A DNA stretch of 64,000 bases. It comes from Hymenobacter perfusus. Lineage in GTDB: Bacteria; Bacteroidota; Bacteroidia; Cytophagales; Hymenobacteraceae. Both the position numbers and the translations under genes were made by a program. Below the pieces are notes generated by a model, which was not told the DNA's origin, did not search any database, and saw only the letters and a program-made list of their open reading frames with translations. The stretch lies in the NCBI RefSeq assembly GCF_003944765.1, contig NZ_RWIU01000001.1, positions 620,001 to 684,000 of the forward strand, given 5' to 3'. This document shows, piece after piece, positions 7,633 through 17,781 of the stretch (positions within the stretch are counted from its first letter, which is position 1; every line of letters begins with the position of its first letter).

Positions 7633-7677
7633 AGCTTCCCAAGCTGAGGGTCGCGAGTTCGAACCTCGTTTCTCGCT
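7633..7677 (+). pseudogene. 3' fragment of tRNA-Gly(CCC), probable attR
   Basis: The segment carries the 3' part of a tRNA: anticodon loop TTCCCAA (anticodon CCC at 7638-7640), the 3' anticodon strand GCTGA, variable loop, a complete T-arm (GCGAG TTCGAAC CTCGT, 7653-7669), the acceptor 3' strand TTCTCGC (7670-7676) and discriminator T. The D-arm and normal 5' half are missing. Such 3' fragments are what tyrosine integrases leave at the far end of an element inserted in a tRNA gene. Curiously, GCGAGAA at 7614-7620 could pair with the acceptor strand, but the 32 bases between it and the T-arm are too few for D and anticodon arms. Confidence 0.75.
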
Positions 7678-7682
7678 CATTG

Positions 7683-7727
7683 CAAATCAGCCACTTAGAC
7701 ACATGTCTGGGTGGCTGATTTGTTTTT
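7683..7727 (+). terminator. terminator downstream of the tRNA-Gly fragment
   Basis: CAAATCAGCCAC (7683-7694) pairs with GTGGCTGATTTG (7711-7722), followed by TTTTT. It is probably the original terminator of the host tRNA-Gly transcript, now separated from the intact tRNA by the element. Confidence 0.85.
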
Positions 7728-7744
7728 GGGCTCTACGTTGGGGG

Positions 7745-8380
7745 CTACTGCCTGCCATTTAACTCCTGCTGAAAAGCTTCCAGAAACAGGCCGACATGAT
7801 ATCCATCAGCCAGGCCATGATGCACATTGACGGCTACGGGCATCAGCTGGCGGTTACCATCAGGCCGGAGCTGGCCCACGGAAATTTTGGGGATGCTGTC
7901 GGGGTGCGAGAAGCTGCGGGCGTGGGTGAGGCCGGTGAACTGCACCCAGGGCATAGCCGAGAAGTGAATTACATCAAGGCGGGCGGTTTCGGGGCCGAGG
8001 CGCAGGCCGGTGCTCTGGCGCACGGCTTCGGCCTCGGCGGCTAGGCTTGCACCAAACGTCCACAAATCGGGGTGATACGGCACAAAGCCGAAGCCGAAAG
8101 TATGGTCGGCCCGGCCTAAAGTCGGCGAAATATGGATCTGGTCGTAGCAATACACCTGGCCGTTTTCCACCCGGTAGCGCAGGTTTTCCACTTGGTTTAC
8201 GGCCGTAAGCGTTGCGTGCAGATACACCTGAAAAAACGAGAGTCCCAAAGCACGGGCACGGGCCAGGGCCGGAGCAGCATCTACCTCGGCCACTACGCCA
8301 AAAAACGGTTCGTCGAAGGCAGAGAAGAACGAAAAATGCTCCCGCCGGTTCCAGGAAGCTTGGTCAATCAACTGTTTCAT
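7745..8380 (-). CDS. chloramphenicol acetyltransferase-type (CATA) acetyltransferase
   Basis: 211 residues, the normal length for a type A CAT; the ATG at 8380 gives the typical start MKQLIDQASWNRREHF. The catalytic motif HHGLADG is present (His188 the general base, Asp191 structural), as are SAMPWVQFTG (about 141-150) and the acetyl-CoA loop region FGFGFVPYHPDL. The enzyme moves acetyl from acetyl-CoA to a hydroxyl group, in known members chloramphenicol. Many chromosomal copies in Bacteroidetes have never been tied to resistance, so the substrate is open. It ends convergently with the tRNA-fragment terminator and is divergent from the HAD hydrolase gene, 44 bases away. Confidence 0.85.
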   Translation of the reverse strand: MKQLIDQASWNRREHFSFFSAFDEPFFGVVAEVDAAPALARARALGLSFFQVYLHATLTAVNQVENLRYRVENGQVYCYDQIHISPTLGRADHTFGFGFVPYHPDLWTFGASLAAEAEAVRQSTGLRLGPETARLDVIHFSAMPWVQFTGLTHARSFSHPDSIPKISVGQLRPDGNRQLMPVAVNVHHGLADGYHVGLFLEAFQQELNGRQ

Positions 8381-8424
8381 GGGCCGCAAGTTCGGTAACT
8401 TTGCCCGTCTCTTTCACCTTCGCC

Positions 8425-9129
8425 ATGCCCACGCCCCGCCTCATTGCTTTCGATGCCGACGATACTCTATGGCCTAATCAGCCGCATTTCGACCAAGCGG
8501 AGGCGCAGTTGTACGAACTGCTCAGCCACTACGGTACGCCGGATGAACTGAGCCAGCGGTTTTTCGAAGTGCAGCACCAGAACATGGATTTGTTTGGTTA
8601 CGGGGCTAAATCCTTCATGCTGTCCATGATTGAAACCGTCATTCAACTAACGGATGGACGCGTGACGGGCACTGAGATTCAGCATATCCTCAACTGCGGC
8701 AAGCGGCTGCTGGATTACCCCATCGAACTGCTACCGCACGTGCCCGAGGTGCTGGCGGCGGCCAAGCAGCTGGGCGCGCCGTTGATGCTGCTCACCAAGG
8801 GCGACCTGTTCGACCAGGAAAGCAAGCTGGCCCGCTCCGGCCTCGGCGACCTGTTCGACCACGTAGAAATTGTGAGCGAGAAAAACGAAGCCACCTACCA
8901 GCGCCTGCTCGCGCGCTACGGCGTAGCCCCCGCCGAGTTTGTGATGGTGGGCAACTCGCTCAAGTCGGATGTGCTGCCGGTGGCGCGGCTGGGCGGGCAC
9001 GCGGCCTACGTGCCCTACCACACCACCTGGGTAATGGAACGGGTGGCCGAGCACGAACGGGCTGGAGTGGTTTTCCATGAGGCCACCTCGCTGCTGGAGG
9101 TACCGGAGTGGCTACGGGAGTTGCGCTAA
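8425..9129 (+). CDS. HAD-superfamily hydrolase
   Basis: 234 residues from the ATG at 8425. HAD motif I is FDADDTLW (Asp10 nucleophile, Asp12 acid/base), motif II is LLTKGD, and motif III/IV is VMVGNSLKSDV with the conserved Asp. A helical cap (about residues 20-90) lies between motifs I and II. The sequence resembles phosphatases of the Gph/YjjG type, which act on small phosphorylated metabolites in the cytosol; the exact substrate cannot be read. It shares a 44-base divergent promoter region with the acetyltransferase gene. Longer upstream starts would run antisense through that gene and are unlikely. Confidence 0.85.
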   Translation: MPTPRLIAFDADDTLWPNQPHFDQAEAQLYELLSHYGTPDELSQRFFEVQHQNMDLFGYGAKSFMLSMIETVIQLTDGRVTGTEIQHILNCGKRLLDYPIELLPHVPEVLAAAKQLGAPLMLLTKGDLFDQESKLARSGLGDLFDHVEIVSEKNEATYQRLLARYGVAPAEFVMVGNSLKSDVLPVARLGGHAAYVPYHTTWVMERVAEHERAGVVFHEATSLLEVPEWLRELR

Positions 9130-9179
9130 ATCTGCTGTACAATTCGTAACAGGCGCACCGCGCAGCATGGGGGCGCTTT

Positions 9180-9698
9180 TTAGCTCAGTAGCGGGCGAAC
9201 TACATGGATGCCAAACTGCTGGCCCAGCTCCAGTAGTCGGGCCGTATCCTTCCGAAAAACCAGCAGCACCTGCAGCTCGTCGCTGTAAGAATCCCCGAAC
9301 TCCAGCAGCTCGTAGCCCCCAGGCTGCGGGCCGCGCTGCTGCAGCGCATCGTCCAGCAGGCGCAGGTATTCATGCAGGTAGCGGCAGGACGCGGGGGCGG
9401 CGGGCAACGGGTCACTGAACTGCTCACTTATCTGCTCGTACAGCTCATCGGCCTTATCGGAGCGGCACAGCTCCTGCTGGATGGCTTCCGTCAGGGCAAC
9501 TTCCGTCATGGAGGCGCCACAGTCGCGCAGCCAGCCGTGCTCCTCCTCGTTCAGGTACTGCTCGAAGTAGGCGTCGGGGTCCTGCACAGCCAGTACCACA
9601 GCTTCCGTTGCTGCCTCCAGCTCTTCCGGCTCCAGCGTACCGGTCGTCAGCAGCGTTAGTAGCTCGGTAACATCAGCGGCAAGCGTGGGCGTCGTCAT
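9180..9698 (-). CDS. uncharacterised acidic protein, possibly DUF6630-like
   Basis: 172 residues, strongly acidic (runs such as EPEELEAATEA, NEEEHGW, DKADELYEQ), no signal peptide or membrane segment, so cytosolic. The first two thirds are helical. The last third has alternating strands (YELLEFGDSYSDELQVLLVF) ending in RLLELGQQFGIHVVRP. The 'fGDsY...vlvv.+.d...ll.la...gi' ending resembles DUF6630 proteins, but I cannot confirm this by eye. The gene is convergent with the HAD gene, 50 bases away. Nothing in the neighbourhood points to a role. Confidence 0.6.
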   Translation of the reverse strand: MTTPTLAADVTELLTLLTTGTLEPEELEAATEAVVLAVQDPDAYFEQYLNEEEHGWLRDCGASMTEVALTEAIQQELCRSDKADELYEQISEQFSDPLPAAPASCRYLHEYLRLLDDALQQRGPQPGGYELLEFGDSYSDELQVLLVFRKDTARLLELGQQFGIHVVRPLLS

Positions 9699-9908
9699 GG
9701 CAGGCTGGTTTTTACGTGTCCAGAATTTTTCGGCAAAATAACGAAGCGGTTCAGAAAGGCTGCTTTTTCTGCGGGCATCTCATTATGAGCTTACGCAGAA
9801 CCTCATCTTGCCAGGATTCTCGCCGGACCAGACGGTTCGTTCAGGTAAGACACGGTCCTGCGCAAGCTCAGGATGATATTTCACTACTGTACCCAAAACC
9901 AGCACCAT

Positions 9909-9953
9909 AAAAAAACCGCCCCGCTTCCGCTGGACGCGGAAAAGGGACGGTTT
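9909..9953 (-). terminator. terminator of uvrB
   Basis: Arms AAACCGCCCCGCTTCCGC (9913-9930) and GCGGAAAAGGGACGGTTT (9936-9953) form a hairpin with two mismatches. Read on the minus strand it is followed by a T-run (A's at 9909-9915), placing it just after the uvrB stop. Confidence 0.75.
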
Positions 9954-9978
9954 CAGGCCTTGCAGCAAGCAAAACGGT

Positions 9979-12015
<2,037 letters not shown>

Positions 12016-12204
12016 GCAGCGGCAAGATAGGGCTTGAAAAGGGTAGCCTATGATAACTGTAATCCGGGGCAGATGGTTCGGGGCGTTGCGGATAGAGCCT
12101 GCCTGATGGGGCAGTTCTTTCATAGTATTTTCCGCTGCCTGTCCTGAGGCACCGCTTCGCCCAGTATCTTGCCCCCTCTTTTTACTAACAGGATACCAAT
12201 TTGT

Positions 12205-15200
12205 ATGATTCGACTTTTACCCGGCTTCTGGCTGGCATTATTGGTGTGGTTGAGCAGCGCGTGGTGTATGCCCGCCACGGCCCAGTCGCACACCCTGTTC
12301 ATCCATCCCAATGGCAGCCTCTGGGCCTGGGGCGACAACAGATACGGGCAGCTTGGAGATGGTACCACCAGCAACCGGCCCGCGCCCGTACCAATTCTTA
12401 CTGGCACCCAGTGGAAAACGGTGAGCATAGGAGCTAATCACTCCGCTGCCATTCGGCTGGATGGTACCCTCTGGACCTGGGGAAGTAATGGAACCGGACA
12501 ACTGGGCACGGGCACCAAAACGGATAAAGTAGTGCCTGTTGAGGTAGCACCGGGCACGAAATGGCTGAGTGTAGCAACCTCTGCCGCTACCACTGTGGCC
12601 GTGCGCCAAGATGGCACCCTATGGATATGGGGCAACAACCAGCTTATCCCTCAGCGGTTCGGTACGCTGAATACCTGGCAAACGGTAAGTGCCGGGTACC
12701 AACACTACCTAGCATTGCAGCAGAGCGGCACGCTCTGGGCCTGGGGCAGCAACGTCTGCCGCCAACTAGGCAACGATACGATGCTTAGCTCGGCGGAACC
12801 CGTGCAGGTAAAGCCCGGCACCGTCTGGAAAAGCATTGATGCCGGGGGTAGTCAATCCATCGGCATTCAGCAGAACGGGAGCCTTTGGCACTGGGGCAGC
12901 ACCTCGCCGAGTGGCTACTATGGAAATGCTAACCCCTACGAAATACAACCCAATACCAAATGGTTGCAGGCCAGTGCGGGCGAGTACCATGTAGCTGCCG
13001 TGCAAGAAAGTGGAGCACTGTGGACCTGGGGTGACAATACGTCTGGGCAGCTTGGCAACGGCACTACTTTCATGCTTGGTAACCACAGCAGCTACATTCG
13101 GGAAAACAGCTACCAGATACACCCGGGCTCCAGTTGGCAGTACACGGTAGCCATTGGACGCCACACGCTAGCCGTGCGCCAAGATGGCTCACTCTGGAGC
13201 TGGGGCACCAATACTGCCGGGCAGATAGGTAGTGCAACGCTGTTTCCCGTTGCACTCAGCACTGCTGGCCAAGTACTTAATTCTACCTGGCGCAGCGTTA
13301 GCACCAGCAGCACCCACACAGTAGCCGTGCGACAGGACGGGACACTGTGGACCTGGGGCAACAACCAGCGTGGACAGCTTGGGAATGGCACTACCATTGC
13401 CCGAACCGCGCCCACACAGCTCGGCACGCTTACATCCTGGCTTAGCGCCAGCGCGGGCCCTGGCTATACCGTAGCTATCCGCCAGGACGGCACATTGTGG
13501 AGCTGGGGCGGCAATGAGTTCGGACAGCTTGGGGATGGAACTACTGTGGAGCACTACCGGCCCCGGCAAATTGATTCGCTGGCCCAAGGGCGCAGGTGGT
13601 GGAGCGTAAATGCTGGCGCCAGTCACGTAGTAGCCATTGAAGAAGGCGGCAGATTATGGGCCTGGGGGAATAACGACCAAAGCCAGCTGGGTACCGGCGA
13701 CAAAATTCGACGACTAGTGCCTGTTCATCTGGGCAATGGCATCCTGCAGGCTTCCTCAGGACAAGGCTATACGGTGGCACTAGCGCAAGACGGCACTTTG
13801 TTCGGGTGTGGCCTGAATTCCTCAGGGCAGTTCGGCAATAACTCTACTACCCCCTGGCTTACGCTCAGCCGGCTCTACCCTCCGCAAGGAACTCCAAATG
13901 CGTGGAGAGAAGTAAAAGCCGGCAACCAACACACTATTGGCATCAGCAAGGATGGCAGCCTCTGGACCTGGGGCAGCAACGCAGCCGGGCAGCTAGGCAC
14001 TGGTTCTACAGGCAACTCCCTTATTCCCGTTCAGATTGGCACGGCCACCACCTGGCAAACCTTGGCGGCCGGCCCTACTCACTCGGCGGCGCTACAGCAG
14101 GATGGCAGCCTCTGGACCTGGGGTAACAACACCAACGGCCAGCTCGGCATGGGCAACACAGATCCGCTGCTACAGCCCACGCGGGTACCTGGGGCTGGCC
14201 GATGGCAAACCCTGACCACTAACGCTTCCTCGGTCGGTATCCAGCAGAATGGTAGCCTCTGGACCTGGGGGAGCAACACACATGGGCAGTTGGGTAACGG
14301 CAGTACGACCAGTCAGCTTGCTCCCCGCTCCATTGTCCAGCCTACCTGGCAACAGGTCAGCGCCGGCTACTCTTTCTCAGCCGGCTTGCAGTCCGATGGC
14401 AGCCTATGGACCTGGGGGAGCAACGACAATGGGCAACTTGGAAACAGCACAACCATTGGCCACTCCTCTCCCACCCAGGTAGCGCCGGGCAGCAAATGGA
14501 AAACCATGGGCTGCGGCTGGGACCACATAGCCGCAATCCGCCAAGATGGTACCCTGTGGGGTTGGGGGCTGGCCTATATCGACTTCAACCATCAGCCCCG
14601 CGTGGTTCCCGCACTCGTCAGTGCCGACACCACCTGGCGAAGTGTAAGCACCGGCTATAGATATACGATGGCCATCCGGCGCGACGGCTCCCTGTGGGGT
14701 TGGGGCTACAATTCCTTTAGCGGCAATGTTCTACCAGGAGCCGCCTGGGCGCTGTTCTCCCCGGTTCCCGTAATGCCGGGCAGCAAGTGGAAAAGTGTGA
14801 GTGCCGGCCATGAGCATACGGCCGCCATTCGGGAAGATGGTACGCTCTGGACCTGGGGCGAAAACCAGCATGGCCTCTTGGGCAATGGTGTTCTTGACCT
14901 ATACCAGTATGGACCCGTGCAGGTAGCACCGGGCTCAAAGTGGAAAAGTGTTAGTGCTGGCACAGTACATACAACGGCCATTCGGGAAGATGGCACGCTC
15001 TGGGCCTGGGGCAGCGTCTACTTCGACCTGCTGGGCACTGGTGCTCAGAAATACTCTATCGTACCCGTACAAATTGCACCGGGCACTACTTGGCGAAGCG
15101 TGGTGACCGGCCGCGGGTACACCCTGGCAGTACGCCAGGATGGTACAAGCTGGGCCTGGGGCCTCAATGGAATTCACCAATTGGGGGATGGCACCGCTAC

Positions 15201-15684
15201 TGACCGGCCGGCACCAGTGCAACTTTCCTCCCCAACTAACTGGGTCAGCTACGCGGCCGGCAGCAGCCATGCCCTGGTCATCCGTGCAGACGGTACGCTC
15301 TGGGCCTGGGGCAACAACCAGGTTGGCCAGCTTGGCCAGAGCCCGCTAGGCACAGTCCCCCTAATGCTCACACTGGGCAACCAAGTGCTAACGGCCACCC
15401 CGTCGGCAGTTGCTGCCGCCCCGGCCCCCGAAGCCCCACTCACCGCGTGGCCAGTGCCGTTTGGTAGCACCGGTGTGCAGGTACACCTTCGGCCTTGGCA
15501 GCGTGGCCCGGCCATCATCAGCCTGCTGAATGCTACCGGCCGCGTGCTGTGGCAGCAGACACTATATGTATCTGCTGGCTCTACCCTGACGATACCCCAG
15601 GCTGGTGCTTTGCCTTCTGGATTGTATCTACTTCGTTTGCAGCAAGGAGCCCAACAAGCGGTTCTACGGATAGTACACGAATAA
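12205..15684 (+). CDS. secreted RCC1-repeat beta-propeller protein with T9SS sorting tail
   Basis: 1159 residues; the ATG at 12205 gives a signal peptide (MIRLLPGFWLALLVWLSS, cleavage near ATAQS). I count 21 RCC1-type repeats of about 50 residues, each with the core 'dGtLWtWGsN..GQLGnGt' and an inter-repeat 'W..vsaG..htvAir.dG'. The number 21 would suit three seven-bladed propellers in a row. The last 80 residues (LTAWPVPFGSTG, GRVLWQQTL, LPSGLYLLRLQ, QAVLRIVHE) form a type IX secretion sorting domain, so the protein is exported across the outer membrane and attached or released. There is no catalytic motif. A role in surface binding or adhesion is inference. The transcript ends at the terminator 44 bases later. 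Confidence 0.93.
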   Translation: MIRLLPGFWLALLVWLSSAWCMPATAQSHTLFIHPNGSLWAWGDNRYGQLGDGTTSNRPAPVPILTGTQWKTVSIGANHSAAIRLDGTLWTWGSNGTGQLGTGTKTDKVVPVEVAPGTKWLSVATSAATTVAVRQDGTLWIWGNNQLIPQRFGTLNTWQTVSAGYQHYLALQQSGTLWAWGSNVCRQLGNDTMLSSAEPVQVKPGTVWKSIDAGGSQSIGIQQNGSLWHWGSTSPSGYYGNANPYEIQPNTKWLQASAGEYHVAAVQESGALWTWGDNTSGQLGNGTTFMLGNHSSYIRENSYQIHPGSSWQYTVAIGRHTLAVRQDGSLWSWGTNTAGQIGSATLFPVALSTAGQVLNSTWRSVSTSSTHTVAVRQDGTLWTWGNNQRGQLGNGTTIARTAPTQLGTLTSWLSASAGPGYTVAIRQDGTLWSWGGNEFGQLGDGTTVEHYRPRQIDSLAQGRRWWSVNAGASHVVAIEEGGRLWAWGNNDQSQLGTGDKIRRLVPVHLGNGILQASSGQGYTVALAQDGTLFGCGLNSSGQFGNNSTTPWLTLSRLYPPQGTPNAWREVKAGNQHTIGISKDGSLWTWGSNAAGQLGTGSTGNSLIPVQIGTATTWQTLAAGPTHSAALQQDGSLWTWGNNTNGQLGMGNTDPLLQPTRVPGAGRWQTLTTNASSVGIQQNGSLWTWGSNTHGQLGNGSTTSQLAPRSIVQPTWQQVSAGYSFSAGLQSDGSLWTWGSNDNGQLGNSTTIGHSSPTQVAPGSKWKTMGCGWDHIAAIRQDGTLWGWGLAYIDFNHQPRVVPALVSADTTWRSVSTGYRYTMAIRRDGSLWGWGYNSFSGNVLPGAAWALFSPVPVMPGSKWKSVSAGHEHTAAIREDGTLWTWGENQHGLLGNGVLDLYQYGPVQVAPGSKWKSVSAGTVHTTAIREDGTLWAWGSVYFDLLGTGAQKYSIVPVQIAPGTTWRSVVTGRGYTLAVRQDGTSWAWGLNGIHQLGDGTATDRPAPVQLSSPTNWVSYAAGSSHALVIRADGTLWAWGNNQVGQLGQSPLGTVPLMLTLGNQVLTATPSAVAAAPAPEAPLTAWPVPFGSTGVQVHLRPWQRGPAIISLLNATGRVLWQQTLYVSAGSTLTIPQAGALPSGLYLLRLQQGAQQAVLRIVHE

Positions 15685-15727
15685 AACGAGGCAGACGCCC
15701 ATTGCAACAGGTTCAGCAGTTATGCGA

Positions 15728-15761
15728 AAGCCCGCCTTCAGTGACTGGAGACGGGCTTTTT
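15728..15761 (+). terminator. terminator after the RCC1-repeat gene
   Basis: AAAGCCCG at 15728-15735 pairs with CGGGCTTT (15752-15759) across a short loop with a second inner pairing, and ends in TTTTT. It lies between the convergent RCC1 gene and the lipoprotein gene ending at 15780. Confidence 0.8.
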
Positions 15762-15779
15762 CTGTGAGGTTTCCTACCT

Positions 15780-16145
15780 CTACCGGGGGTCGCGCCAGAT
15801 AAGAACCGGGTTAGTGGCCGTGGCGGTAAAATCGGCGCAGCGGCCGTCCCCGTTGTTGGCGGGGCCGCCGGCTGCCGCGCAGATTACGTTGCCACAGGTA
15901 TCAAACAGATAGCTGTAGTTGGTAGCGGGGCCGCCGGTAACCAGGTACACCGTTCGGTTCTGGTAGGTGTACTGGGTTATTTCAGCGGCCGGCGTTTGCT
16001 TGGGCTTCTGCCGGAGCTGCTCGGTGAGCGTAGCCGAAAAGCCGCCGGGGCAAGTTGGGGCAGCATCTTCCAGGTAGCTGGAGCAGGAAGTAGCTCCCCC
16101 CAGCAGAAGGAGCCACGACAACAGACAAATAGAAAAGCGGTTCAT
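15780..16145 (-). CDS. small lipoprotein, DUF6970-like
   Basis: 121 residues from the ATG at 16145. A lipoprotein signal is clear: MNRFSICLLSWLLLLGGATSCSS, with the lipobox ending in Cys21. The mature part has the pattern 'y.yqnrtVYlv.g.......Lfd.cGnviCa..GG..n.GDGrCaDF......liWrd.R', with four cysteines that may pair as disulfides. This agrees with small Bacteroidetes lipoproteins of the DUF6970 type as I remember them. It is the third gene of the sigma factor operon, 25 bases after the anti-sigma/barrel gene. That position suggests it belongs to the same envelope response; its role is unknown. Confidence 0.75.
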   Translation of the reverse strand: MNRFSICLLSWLLLLGGATSCSSYLEDAAPTCPGGFSATLTEQLRQKPKQTPAAEITQYTYQNRTVYLVTGGPATNYSYLFDTCGNVICAAAGGPANNGDGRCADFTATATNPVLIWRDPR

Positions 16146-16170
16146 GAGACTGGCGGCAAGTGAGCCACGA

Positions 16171-17781
16171 CTATTGTACACCCGACATAGGTTTGGGAGT
16201 TCCAAACTCTACACTGGCTTCCAGGCCCACGCTGTACGGCCGGCTTTGGTTGACCACGCGCTGGCTGGGGTTGGCGTTGAGGGTTGTCAGGTACGTTTCG
16301 GCTGCGGGGCCTACGGCTAGGCTCCAGCTGGCCGTTGCTGGCTGGTAGCGCACCCCCGCTCCCCCGCGCAGGGAAGTCAGAACCTGCCGGTACGGGGAGT
16401 CGGTTGATTTTGCGCTGTACGTCCGGGTAGCTTCCGGCGAGCCTTCCAACTCCGAGCGGCTGCTCAGCAATACACTCACTGCCGCGCCCACTTTGGCATA
16501 GAGCGACAGACCAGCTTTGTTAGAGCCGTAGCGCACCCCCACCGGCACGGCAGCCGTGCGGTAATGGTAGGAGGTAGTGCGGGGCTGGGCCGGGGCGGCG
16601 TTGTAGGCAGCGGGCCGGCTGAAAATATCGGCGGCTTCCCGGCCTAGCTGCTTGCCGTCAATAAAGCCATAGGTAGTAGCCGAGGTAGCCCGCTGCTCCG
16701 CCACTTCAGCCCCGCCGGTCAGCGTCCAGTGCTTGTTGAGGGCGTAGGAGGCCGTGAGGGCTACGCGTTGGCTGAGGCCGGCCCGCAGATTGCGGCGATA
16801 TTCATTCTCGGCTTCATCCTGGTAATAGCTGCGCAGAGCCGTCGTAACGGGGTCGGCCTTCACGCGGCCGTCTGTATGCGAGAAGTTGATATTAGGGCTG
16901 AAGGAACCGGCAGCCAGGCTACCGCCCAGGCGCAGGCGCTTCCATAGCTTGGGGGTTTCTTTCTGCTCAGACTCCACGGCGGCCAGCTCCTGCATTTGGG
17001 CCGGGGCCTGCGGTACAGCCAACAGAGCCGGCTTCAGCGTATCAGGGCGACGCAACCCCAGGTTGTTGCGCAGGTAGGCCGCCCGGGGCTCCATCAGGCT
17101 GAAGCCTGCGAAAAAGGCATTTTCTGCGGCGGGCGAATGACTGGCAAACAGGCTGGCGGTTCCGGCAGCGTACTGCCGACTGCCCCTCTCCTCGTCAGAT
17201 AGTTGCCCGGCATCATAGCCGCTACGCCCACCGGTTATCGATTCGTAAAGCCCGGCCAGCATTTGCCCAAGGCCGGAACGCTGGCCAGCCGGTGCAGTAG
17301 CACCTTCCGAGGCTTGCTGGCTGCCCATGCCGTTTTCGGTAACAGAAGCTAAGCTACCGGCCGCCGCAGCACCGCCCGAAGATGCCCCGGAAGCTACCGT
17401 TGCCCCAGTGGCTGCATCCTCGCCCAGGCGGAAACCGGCACCATTTTCAGCCGAAGTGCCGGAGCCGGGCAGTGCAGCCGCCAGCTCCGGAGAATAGTTC
17501 AGGCCACTATTGCCCAGGAAAGCCCAGCTACCGAACCCCAGGGCCAGCAGCAGACACGCGGCAGCCACCCAGCGGTGTACTACCAGGCGGCGGCGGTACG
17601 TAGTATTTTCCTGGACTATCTGTTCGTGCTGCTGCACCACCAGCTCATGGTCGAGCTGGTCCCAGAGGCTGGCGCGCGGCGTCACCTCAGCTTCAGCAAA
17701 TTTCTGCTGAAACAGGTGCTCCAGGTCGCCGGTAGGGCGCGGGGTGGGAGAATCAGGTGTATTAGGAGCGGAAGCTGCCAT
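16171..17781 (-). CDS. anti-sigma-like protein fused to an outer-membrane-barrel-like domain
   Basis: 536 residues. The first 65 are soluble and resemble the N-terminus of Bacteroidetes anti-sigma factors (FQQKFAEAEVTPRASLWDQLDHEL). A single membrane helix follows at about 69-90 (WVAAACLLLALGFGSWAFL). Residues 90-280 are a low-complexity Gly/Ala/Ser linker. The last 240 residues have alternating strands with aromatic ends (LGGSLAAGSF, YALNKHWTLTGGAEVAEQRA, GVRYGSNKAGLSLYAKVGAAV), typical of small OmpA/PorT-like barrels. It overlaps the end of the sigma factor gene by 20 bases, so translation is coupled. A protein that binds sigma inside, crosses the inner membrane and ends in an outer-membrane-type domain is topologically unusual. 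Confidence 0.8.
   Translation of the reverse strand: MAASAPNTPDSPTPRPTGDLEHLFQQKFAEAEVTPRASLWDQLDHELVVQQHEQIVQENTTYRRRLVVHRWVAAACLLLALGFGSWAFLGNSGLNYSPELAAALPGSGTSAENGAGFRLGEDAATGATVASGASSGGAAAAGSLASVTENGMGSQQASEGATAPAGQRSGLGQMLAGLYESITGGRSGYDAGQLSDEERGSRQYAAGTASLFASHSPAAENAFFAGFSLMEPRAAYLRNNLGLRRPDTLKPALLAVPQAPAQMQELAAVESEQKETPKLWKRLRLGGSLAAGSFSPNINFSHTDGRVKADPVTTALRSYYQDEAENEYRRNLRAGLSQRVALTASYALNKHWTLTGGAEVAEQRATSATTYGFIDGKQLGREAADIFSRPAAYNAAPAQPRTTSYHYRTAAVPVGVRYGSNKAGLSLYAKVGAAVSVLLSSRSELEGSPEATRTYSAKSTDSPYRQVLTSLRGGAGVRYQPATASWSLAVGPAAETYLTTLNANPSQRVVNQSRPYSVGLEASVEFGTPKPMSGVQ

Larger units (their letters stand above)
1249..7677. mobile_element. integrative element at tRNA-Gly(CCC); left boundary not seen
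   Basis: The right end is set by a 45-base 3' fragment of a tRNA-Gly(CCC) gene at 7633-7677, immediately beyond a phage-type tyrosine integrase (6096-7475). Between 2234 and 7475 all genes run on the minus strand with short gaps: integrase, orphan gene, excisionase-like HTH, Rep-like protein, HNH endonuclease, Lar-like protein and MarR-like regulator. Content and order suit a small integrative plasmid or phage satellite. Because the fragment is the 3' end of a plus-strand tRNA, integration should have rebuilt a complete tRNA-Gly at the other (left) end. None is found down to position 1, so the true left end is probably outside the window. The start at 1249 is only the leftmost gene that looks element-like. 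Confidence 0.55.

Noticed and set aside
7614..7677. functional tRNA-Gly gene
   Set aside because: At 64 bases, without a D-arm and with a poor anticodon stem, it cannot form a normal tRNA.
12300..15360. regularly spaced repeated DNA that might suggest a CRISPR array or satellite
   Set aside because: The repetition is coding: about 150-base RCC1 units in one open frame, with synonymous drift and no identical repeat/spacer pattern.
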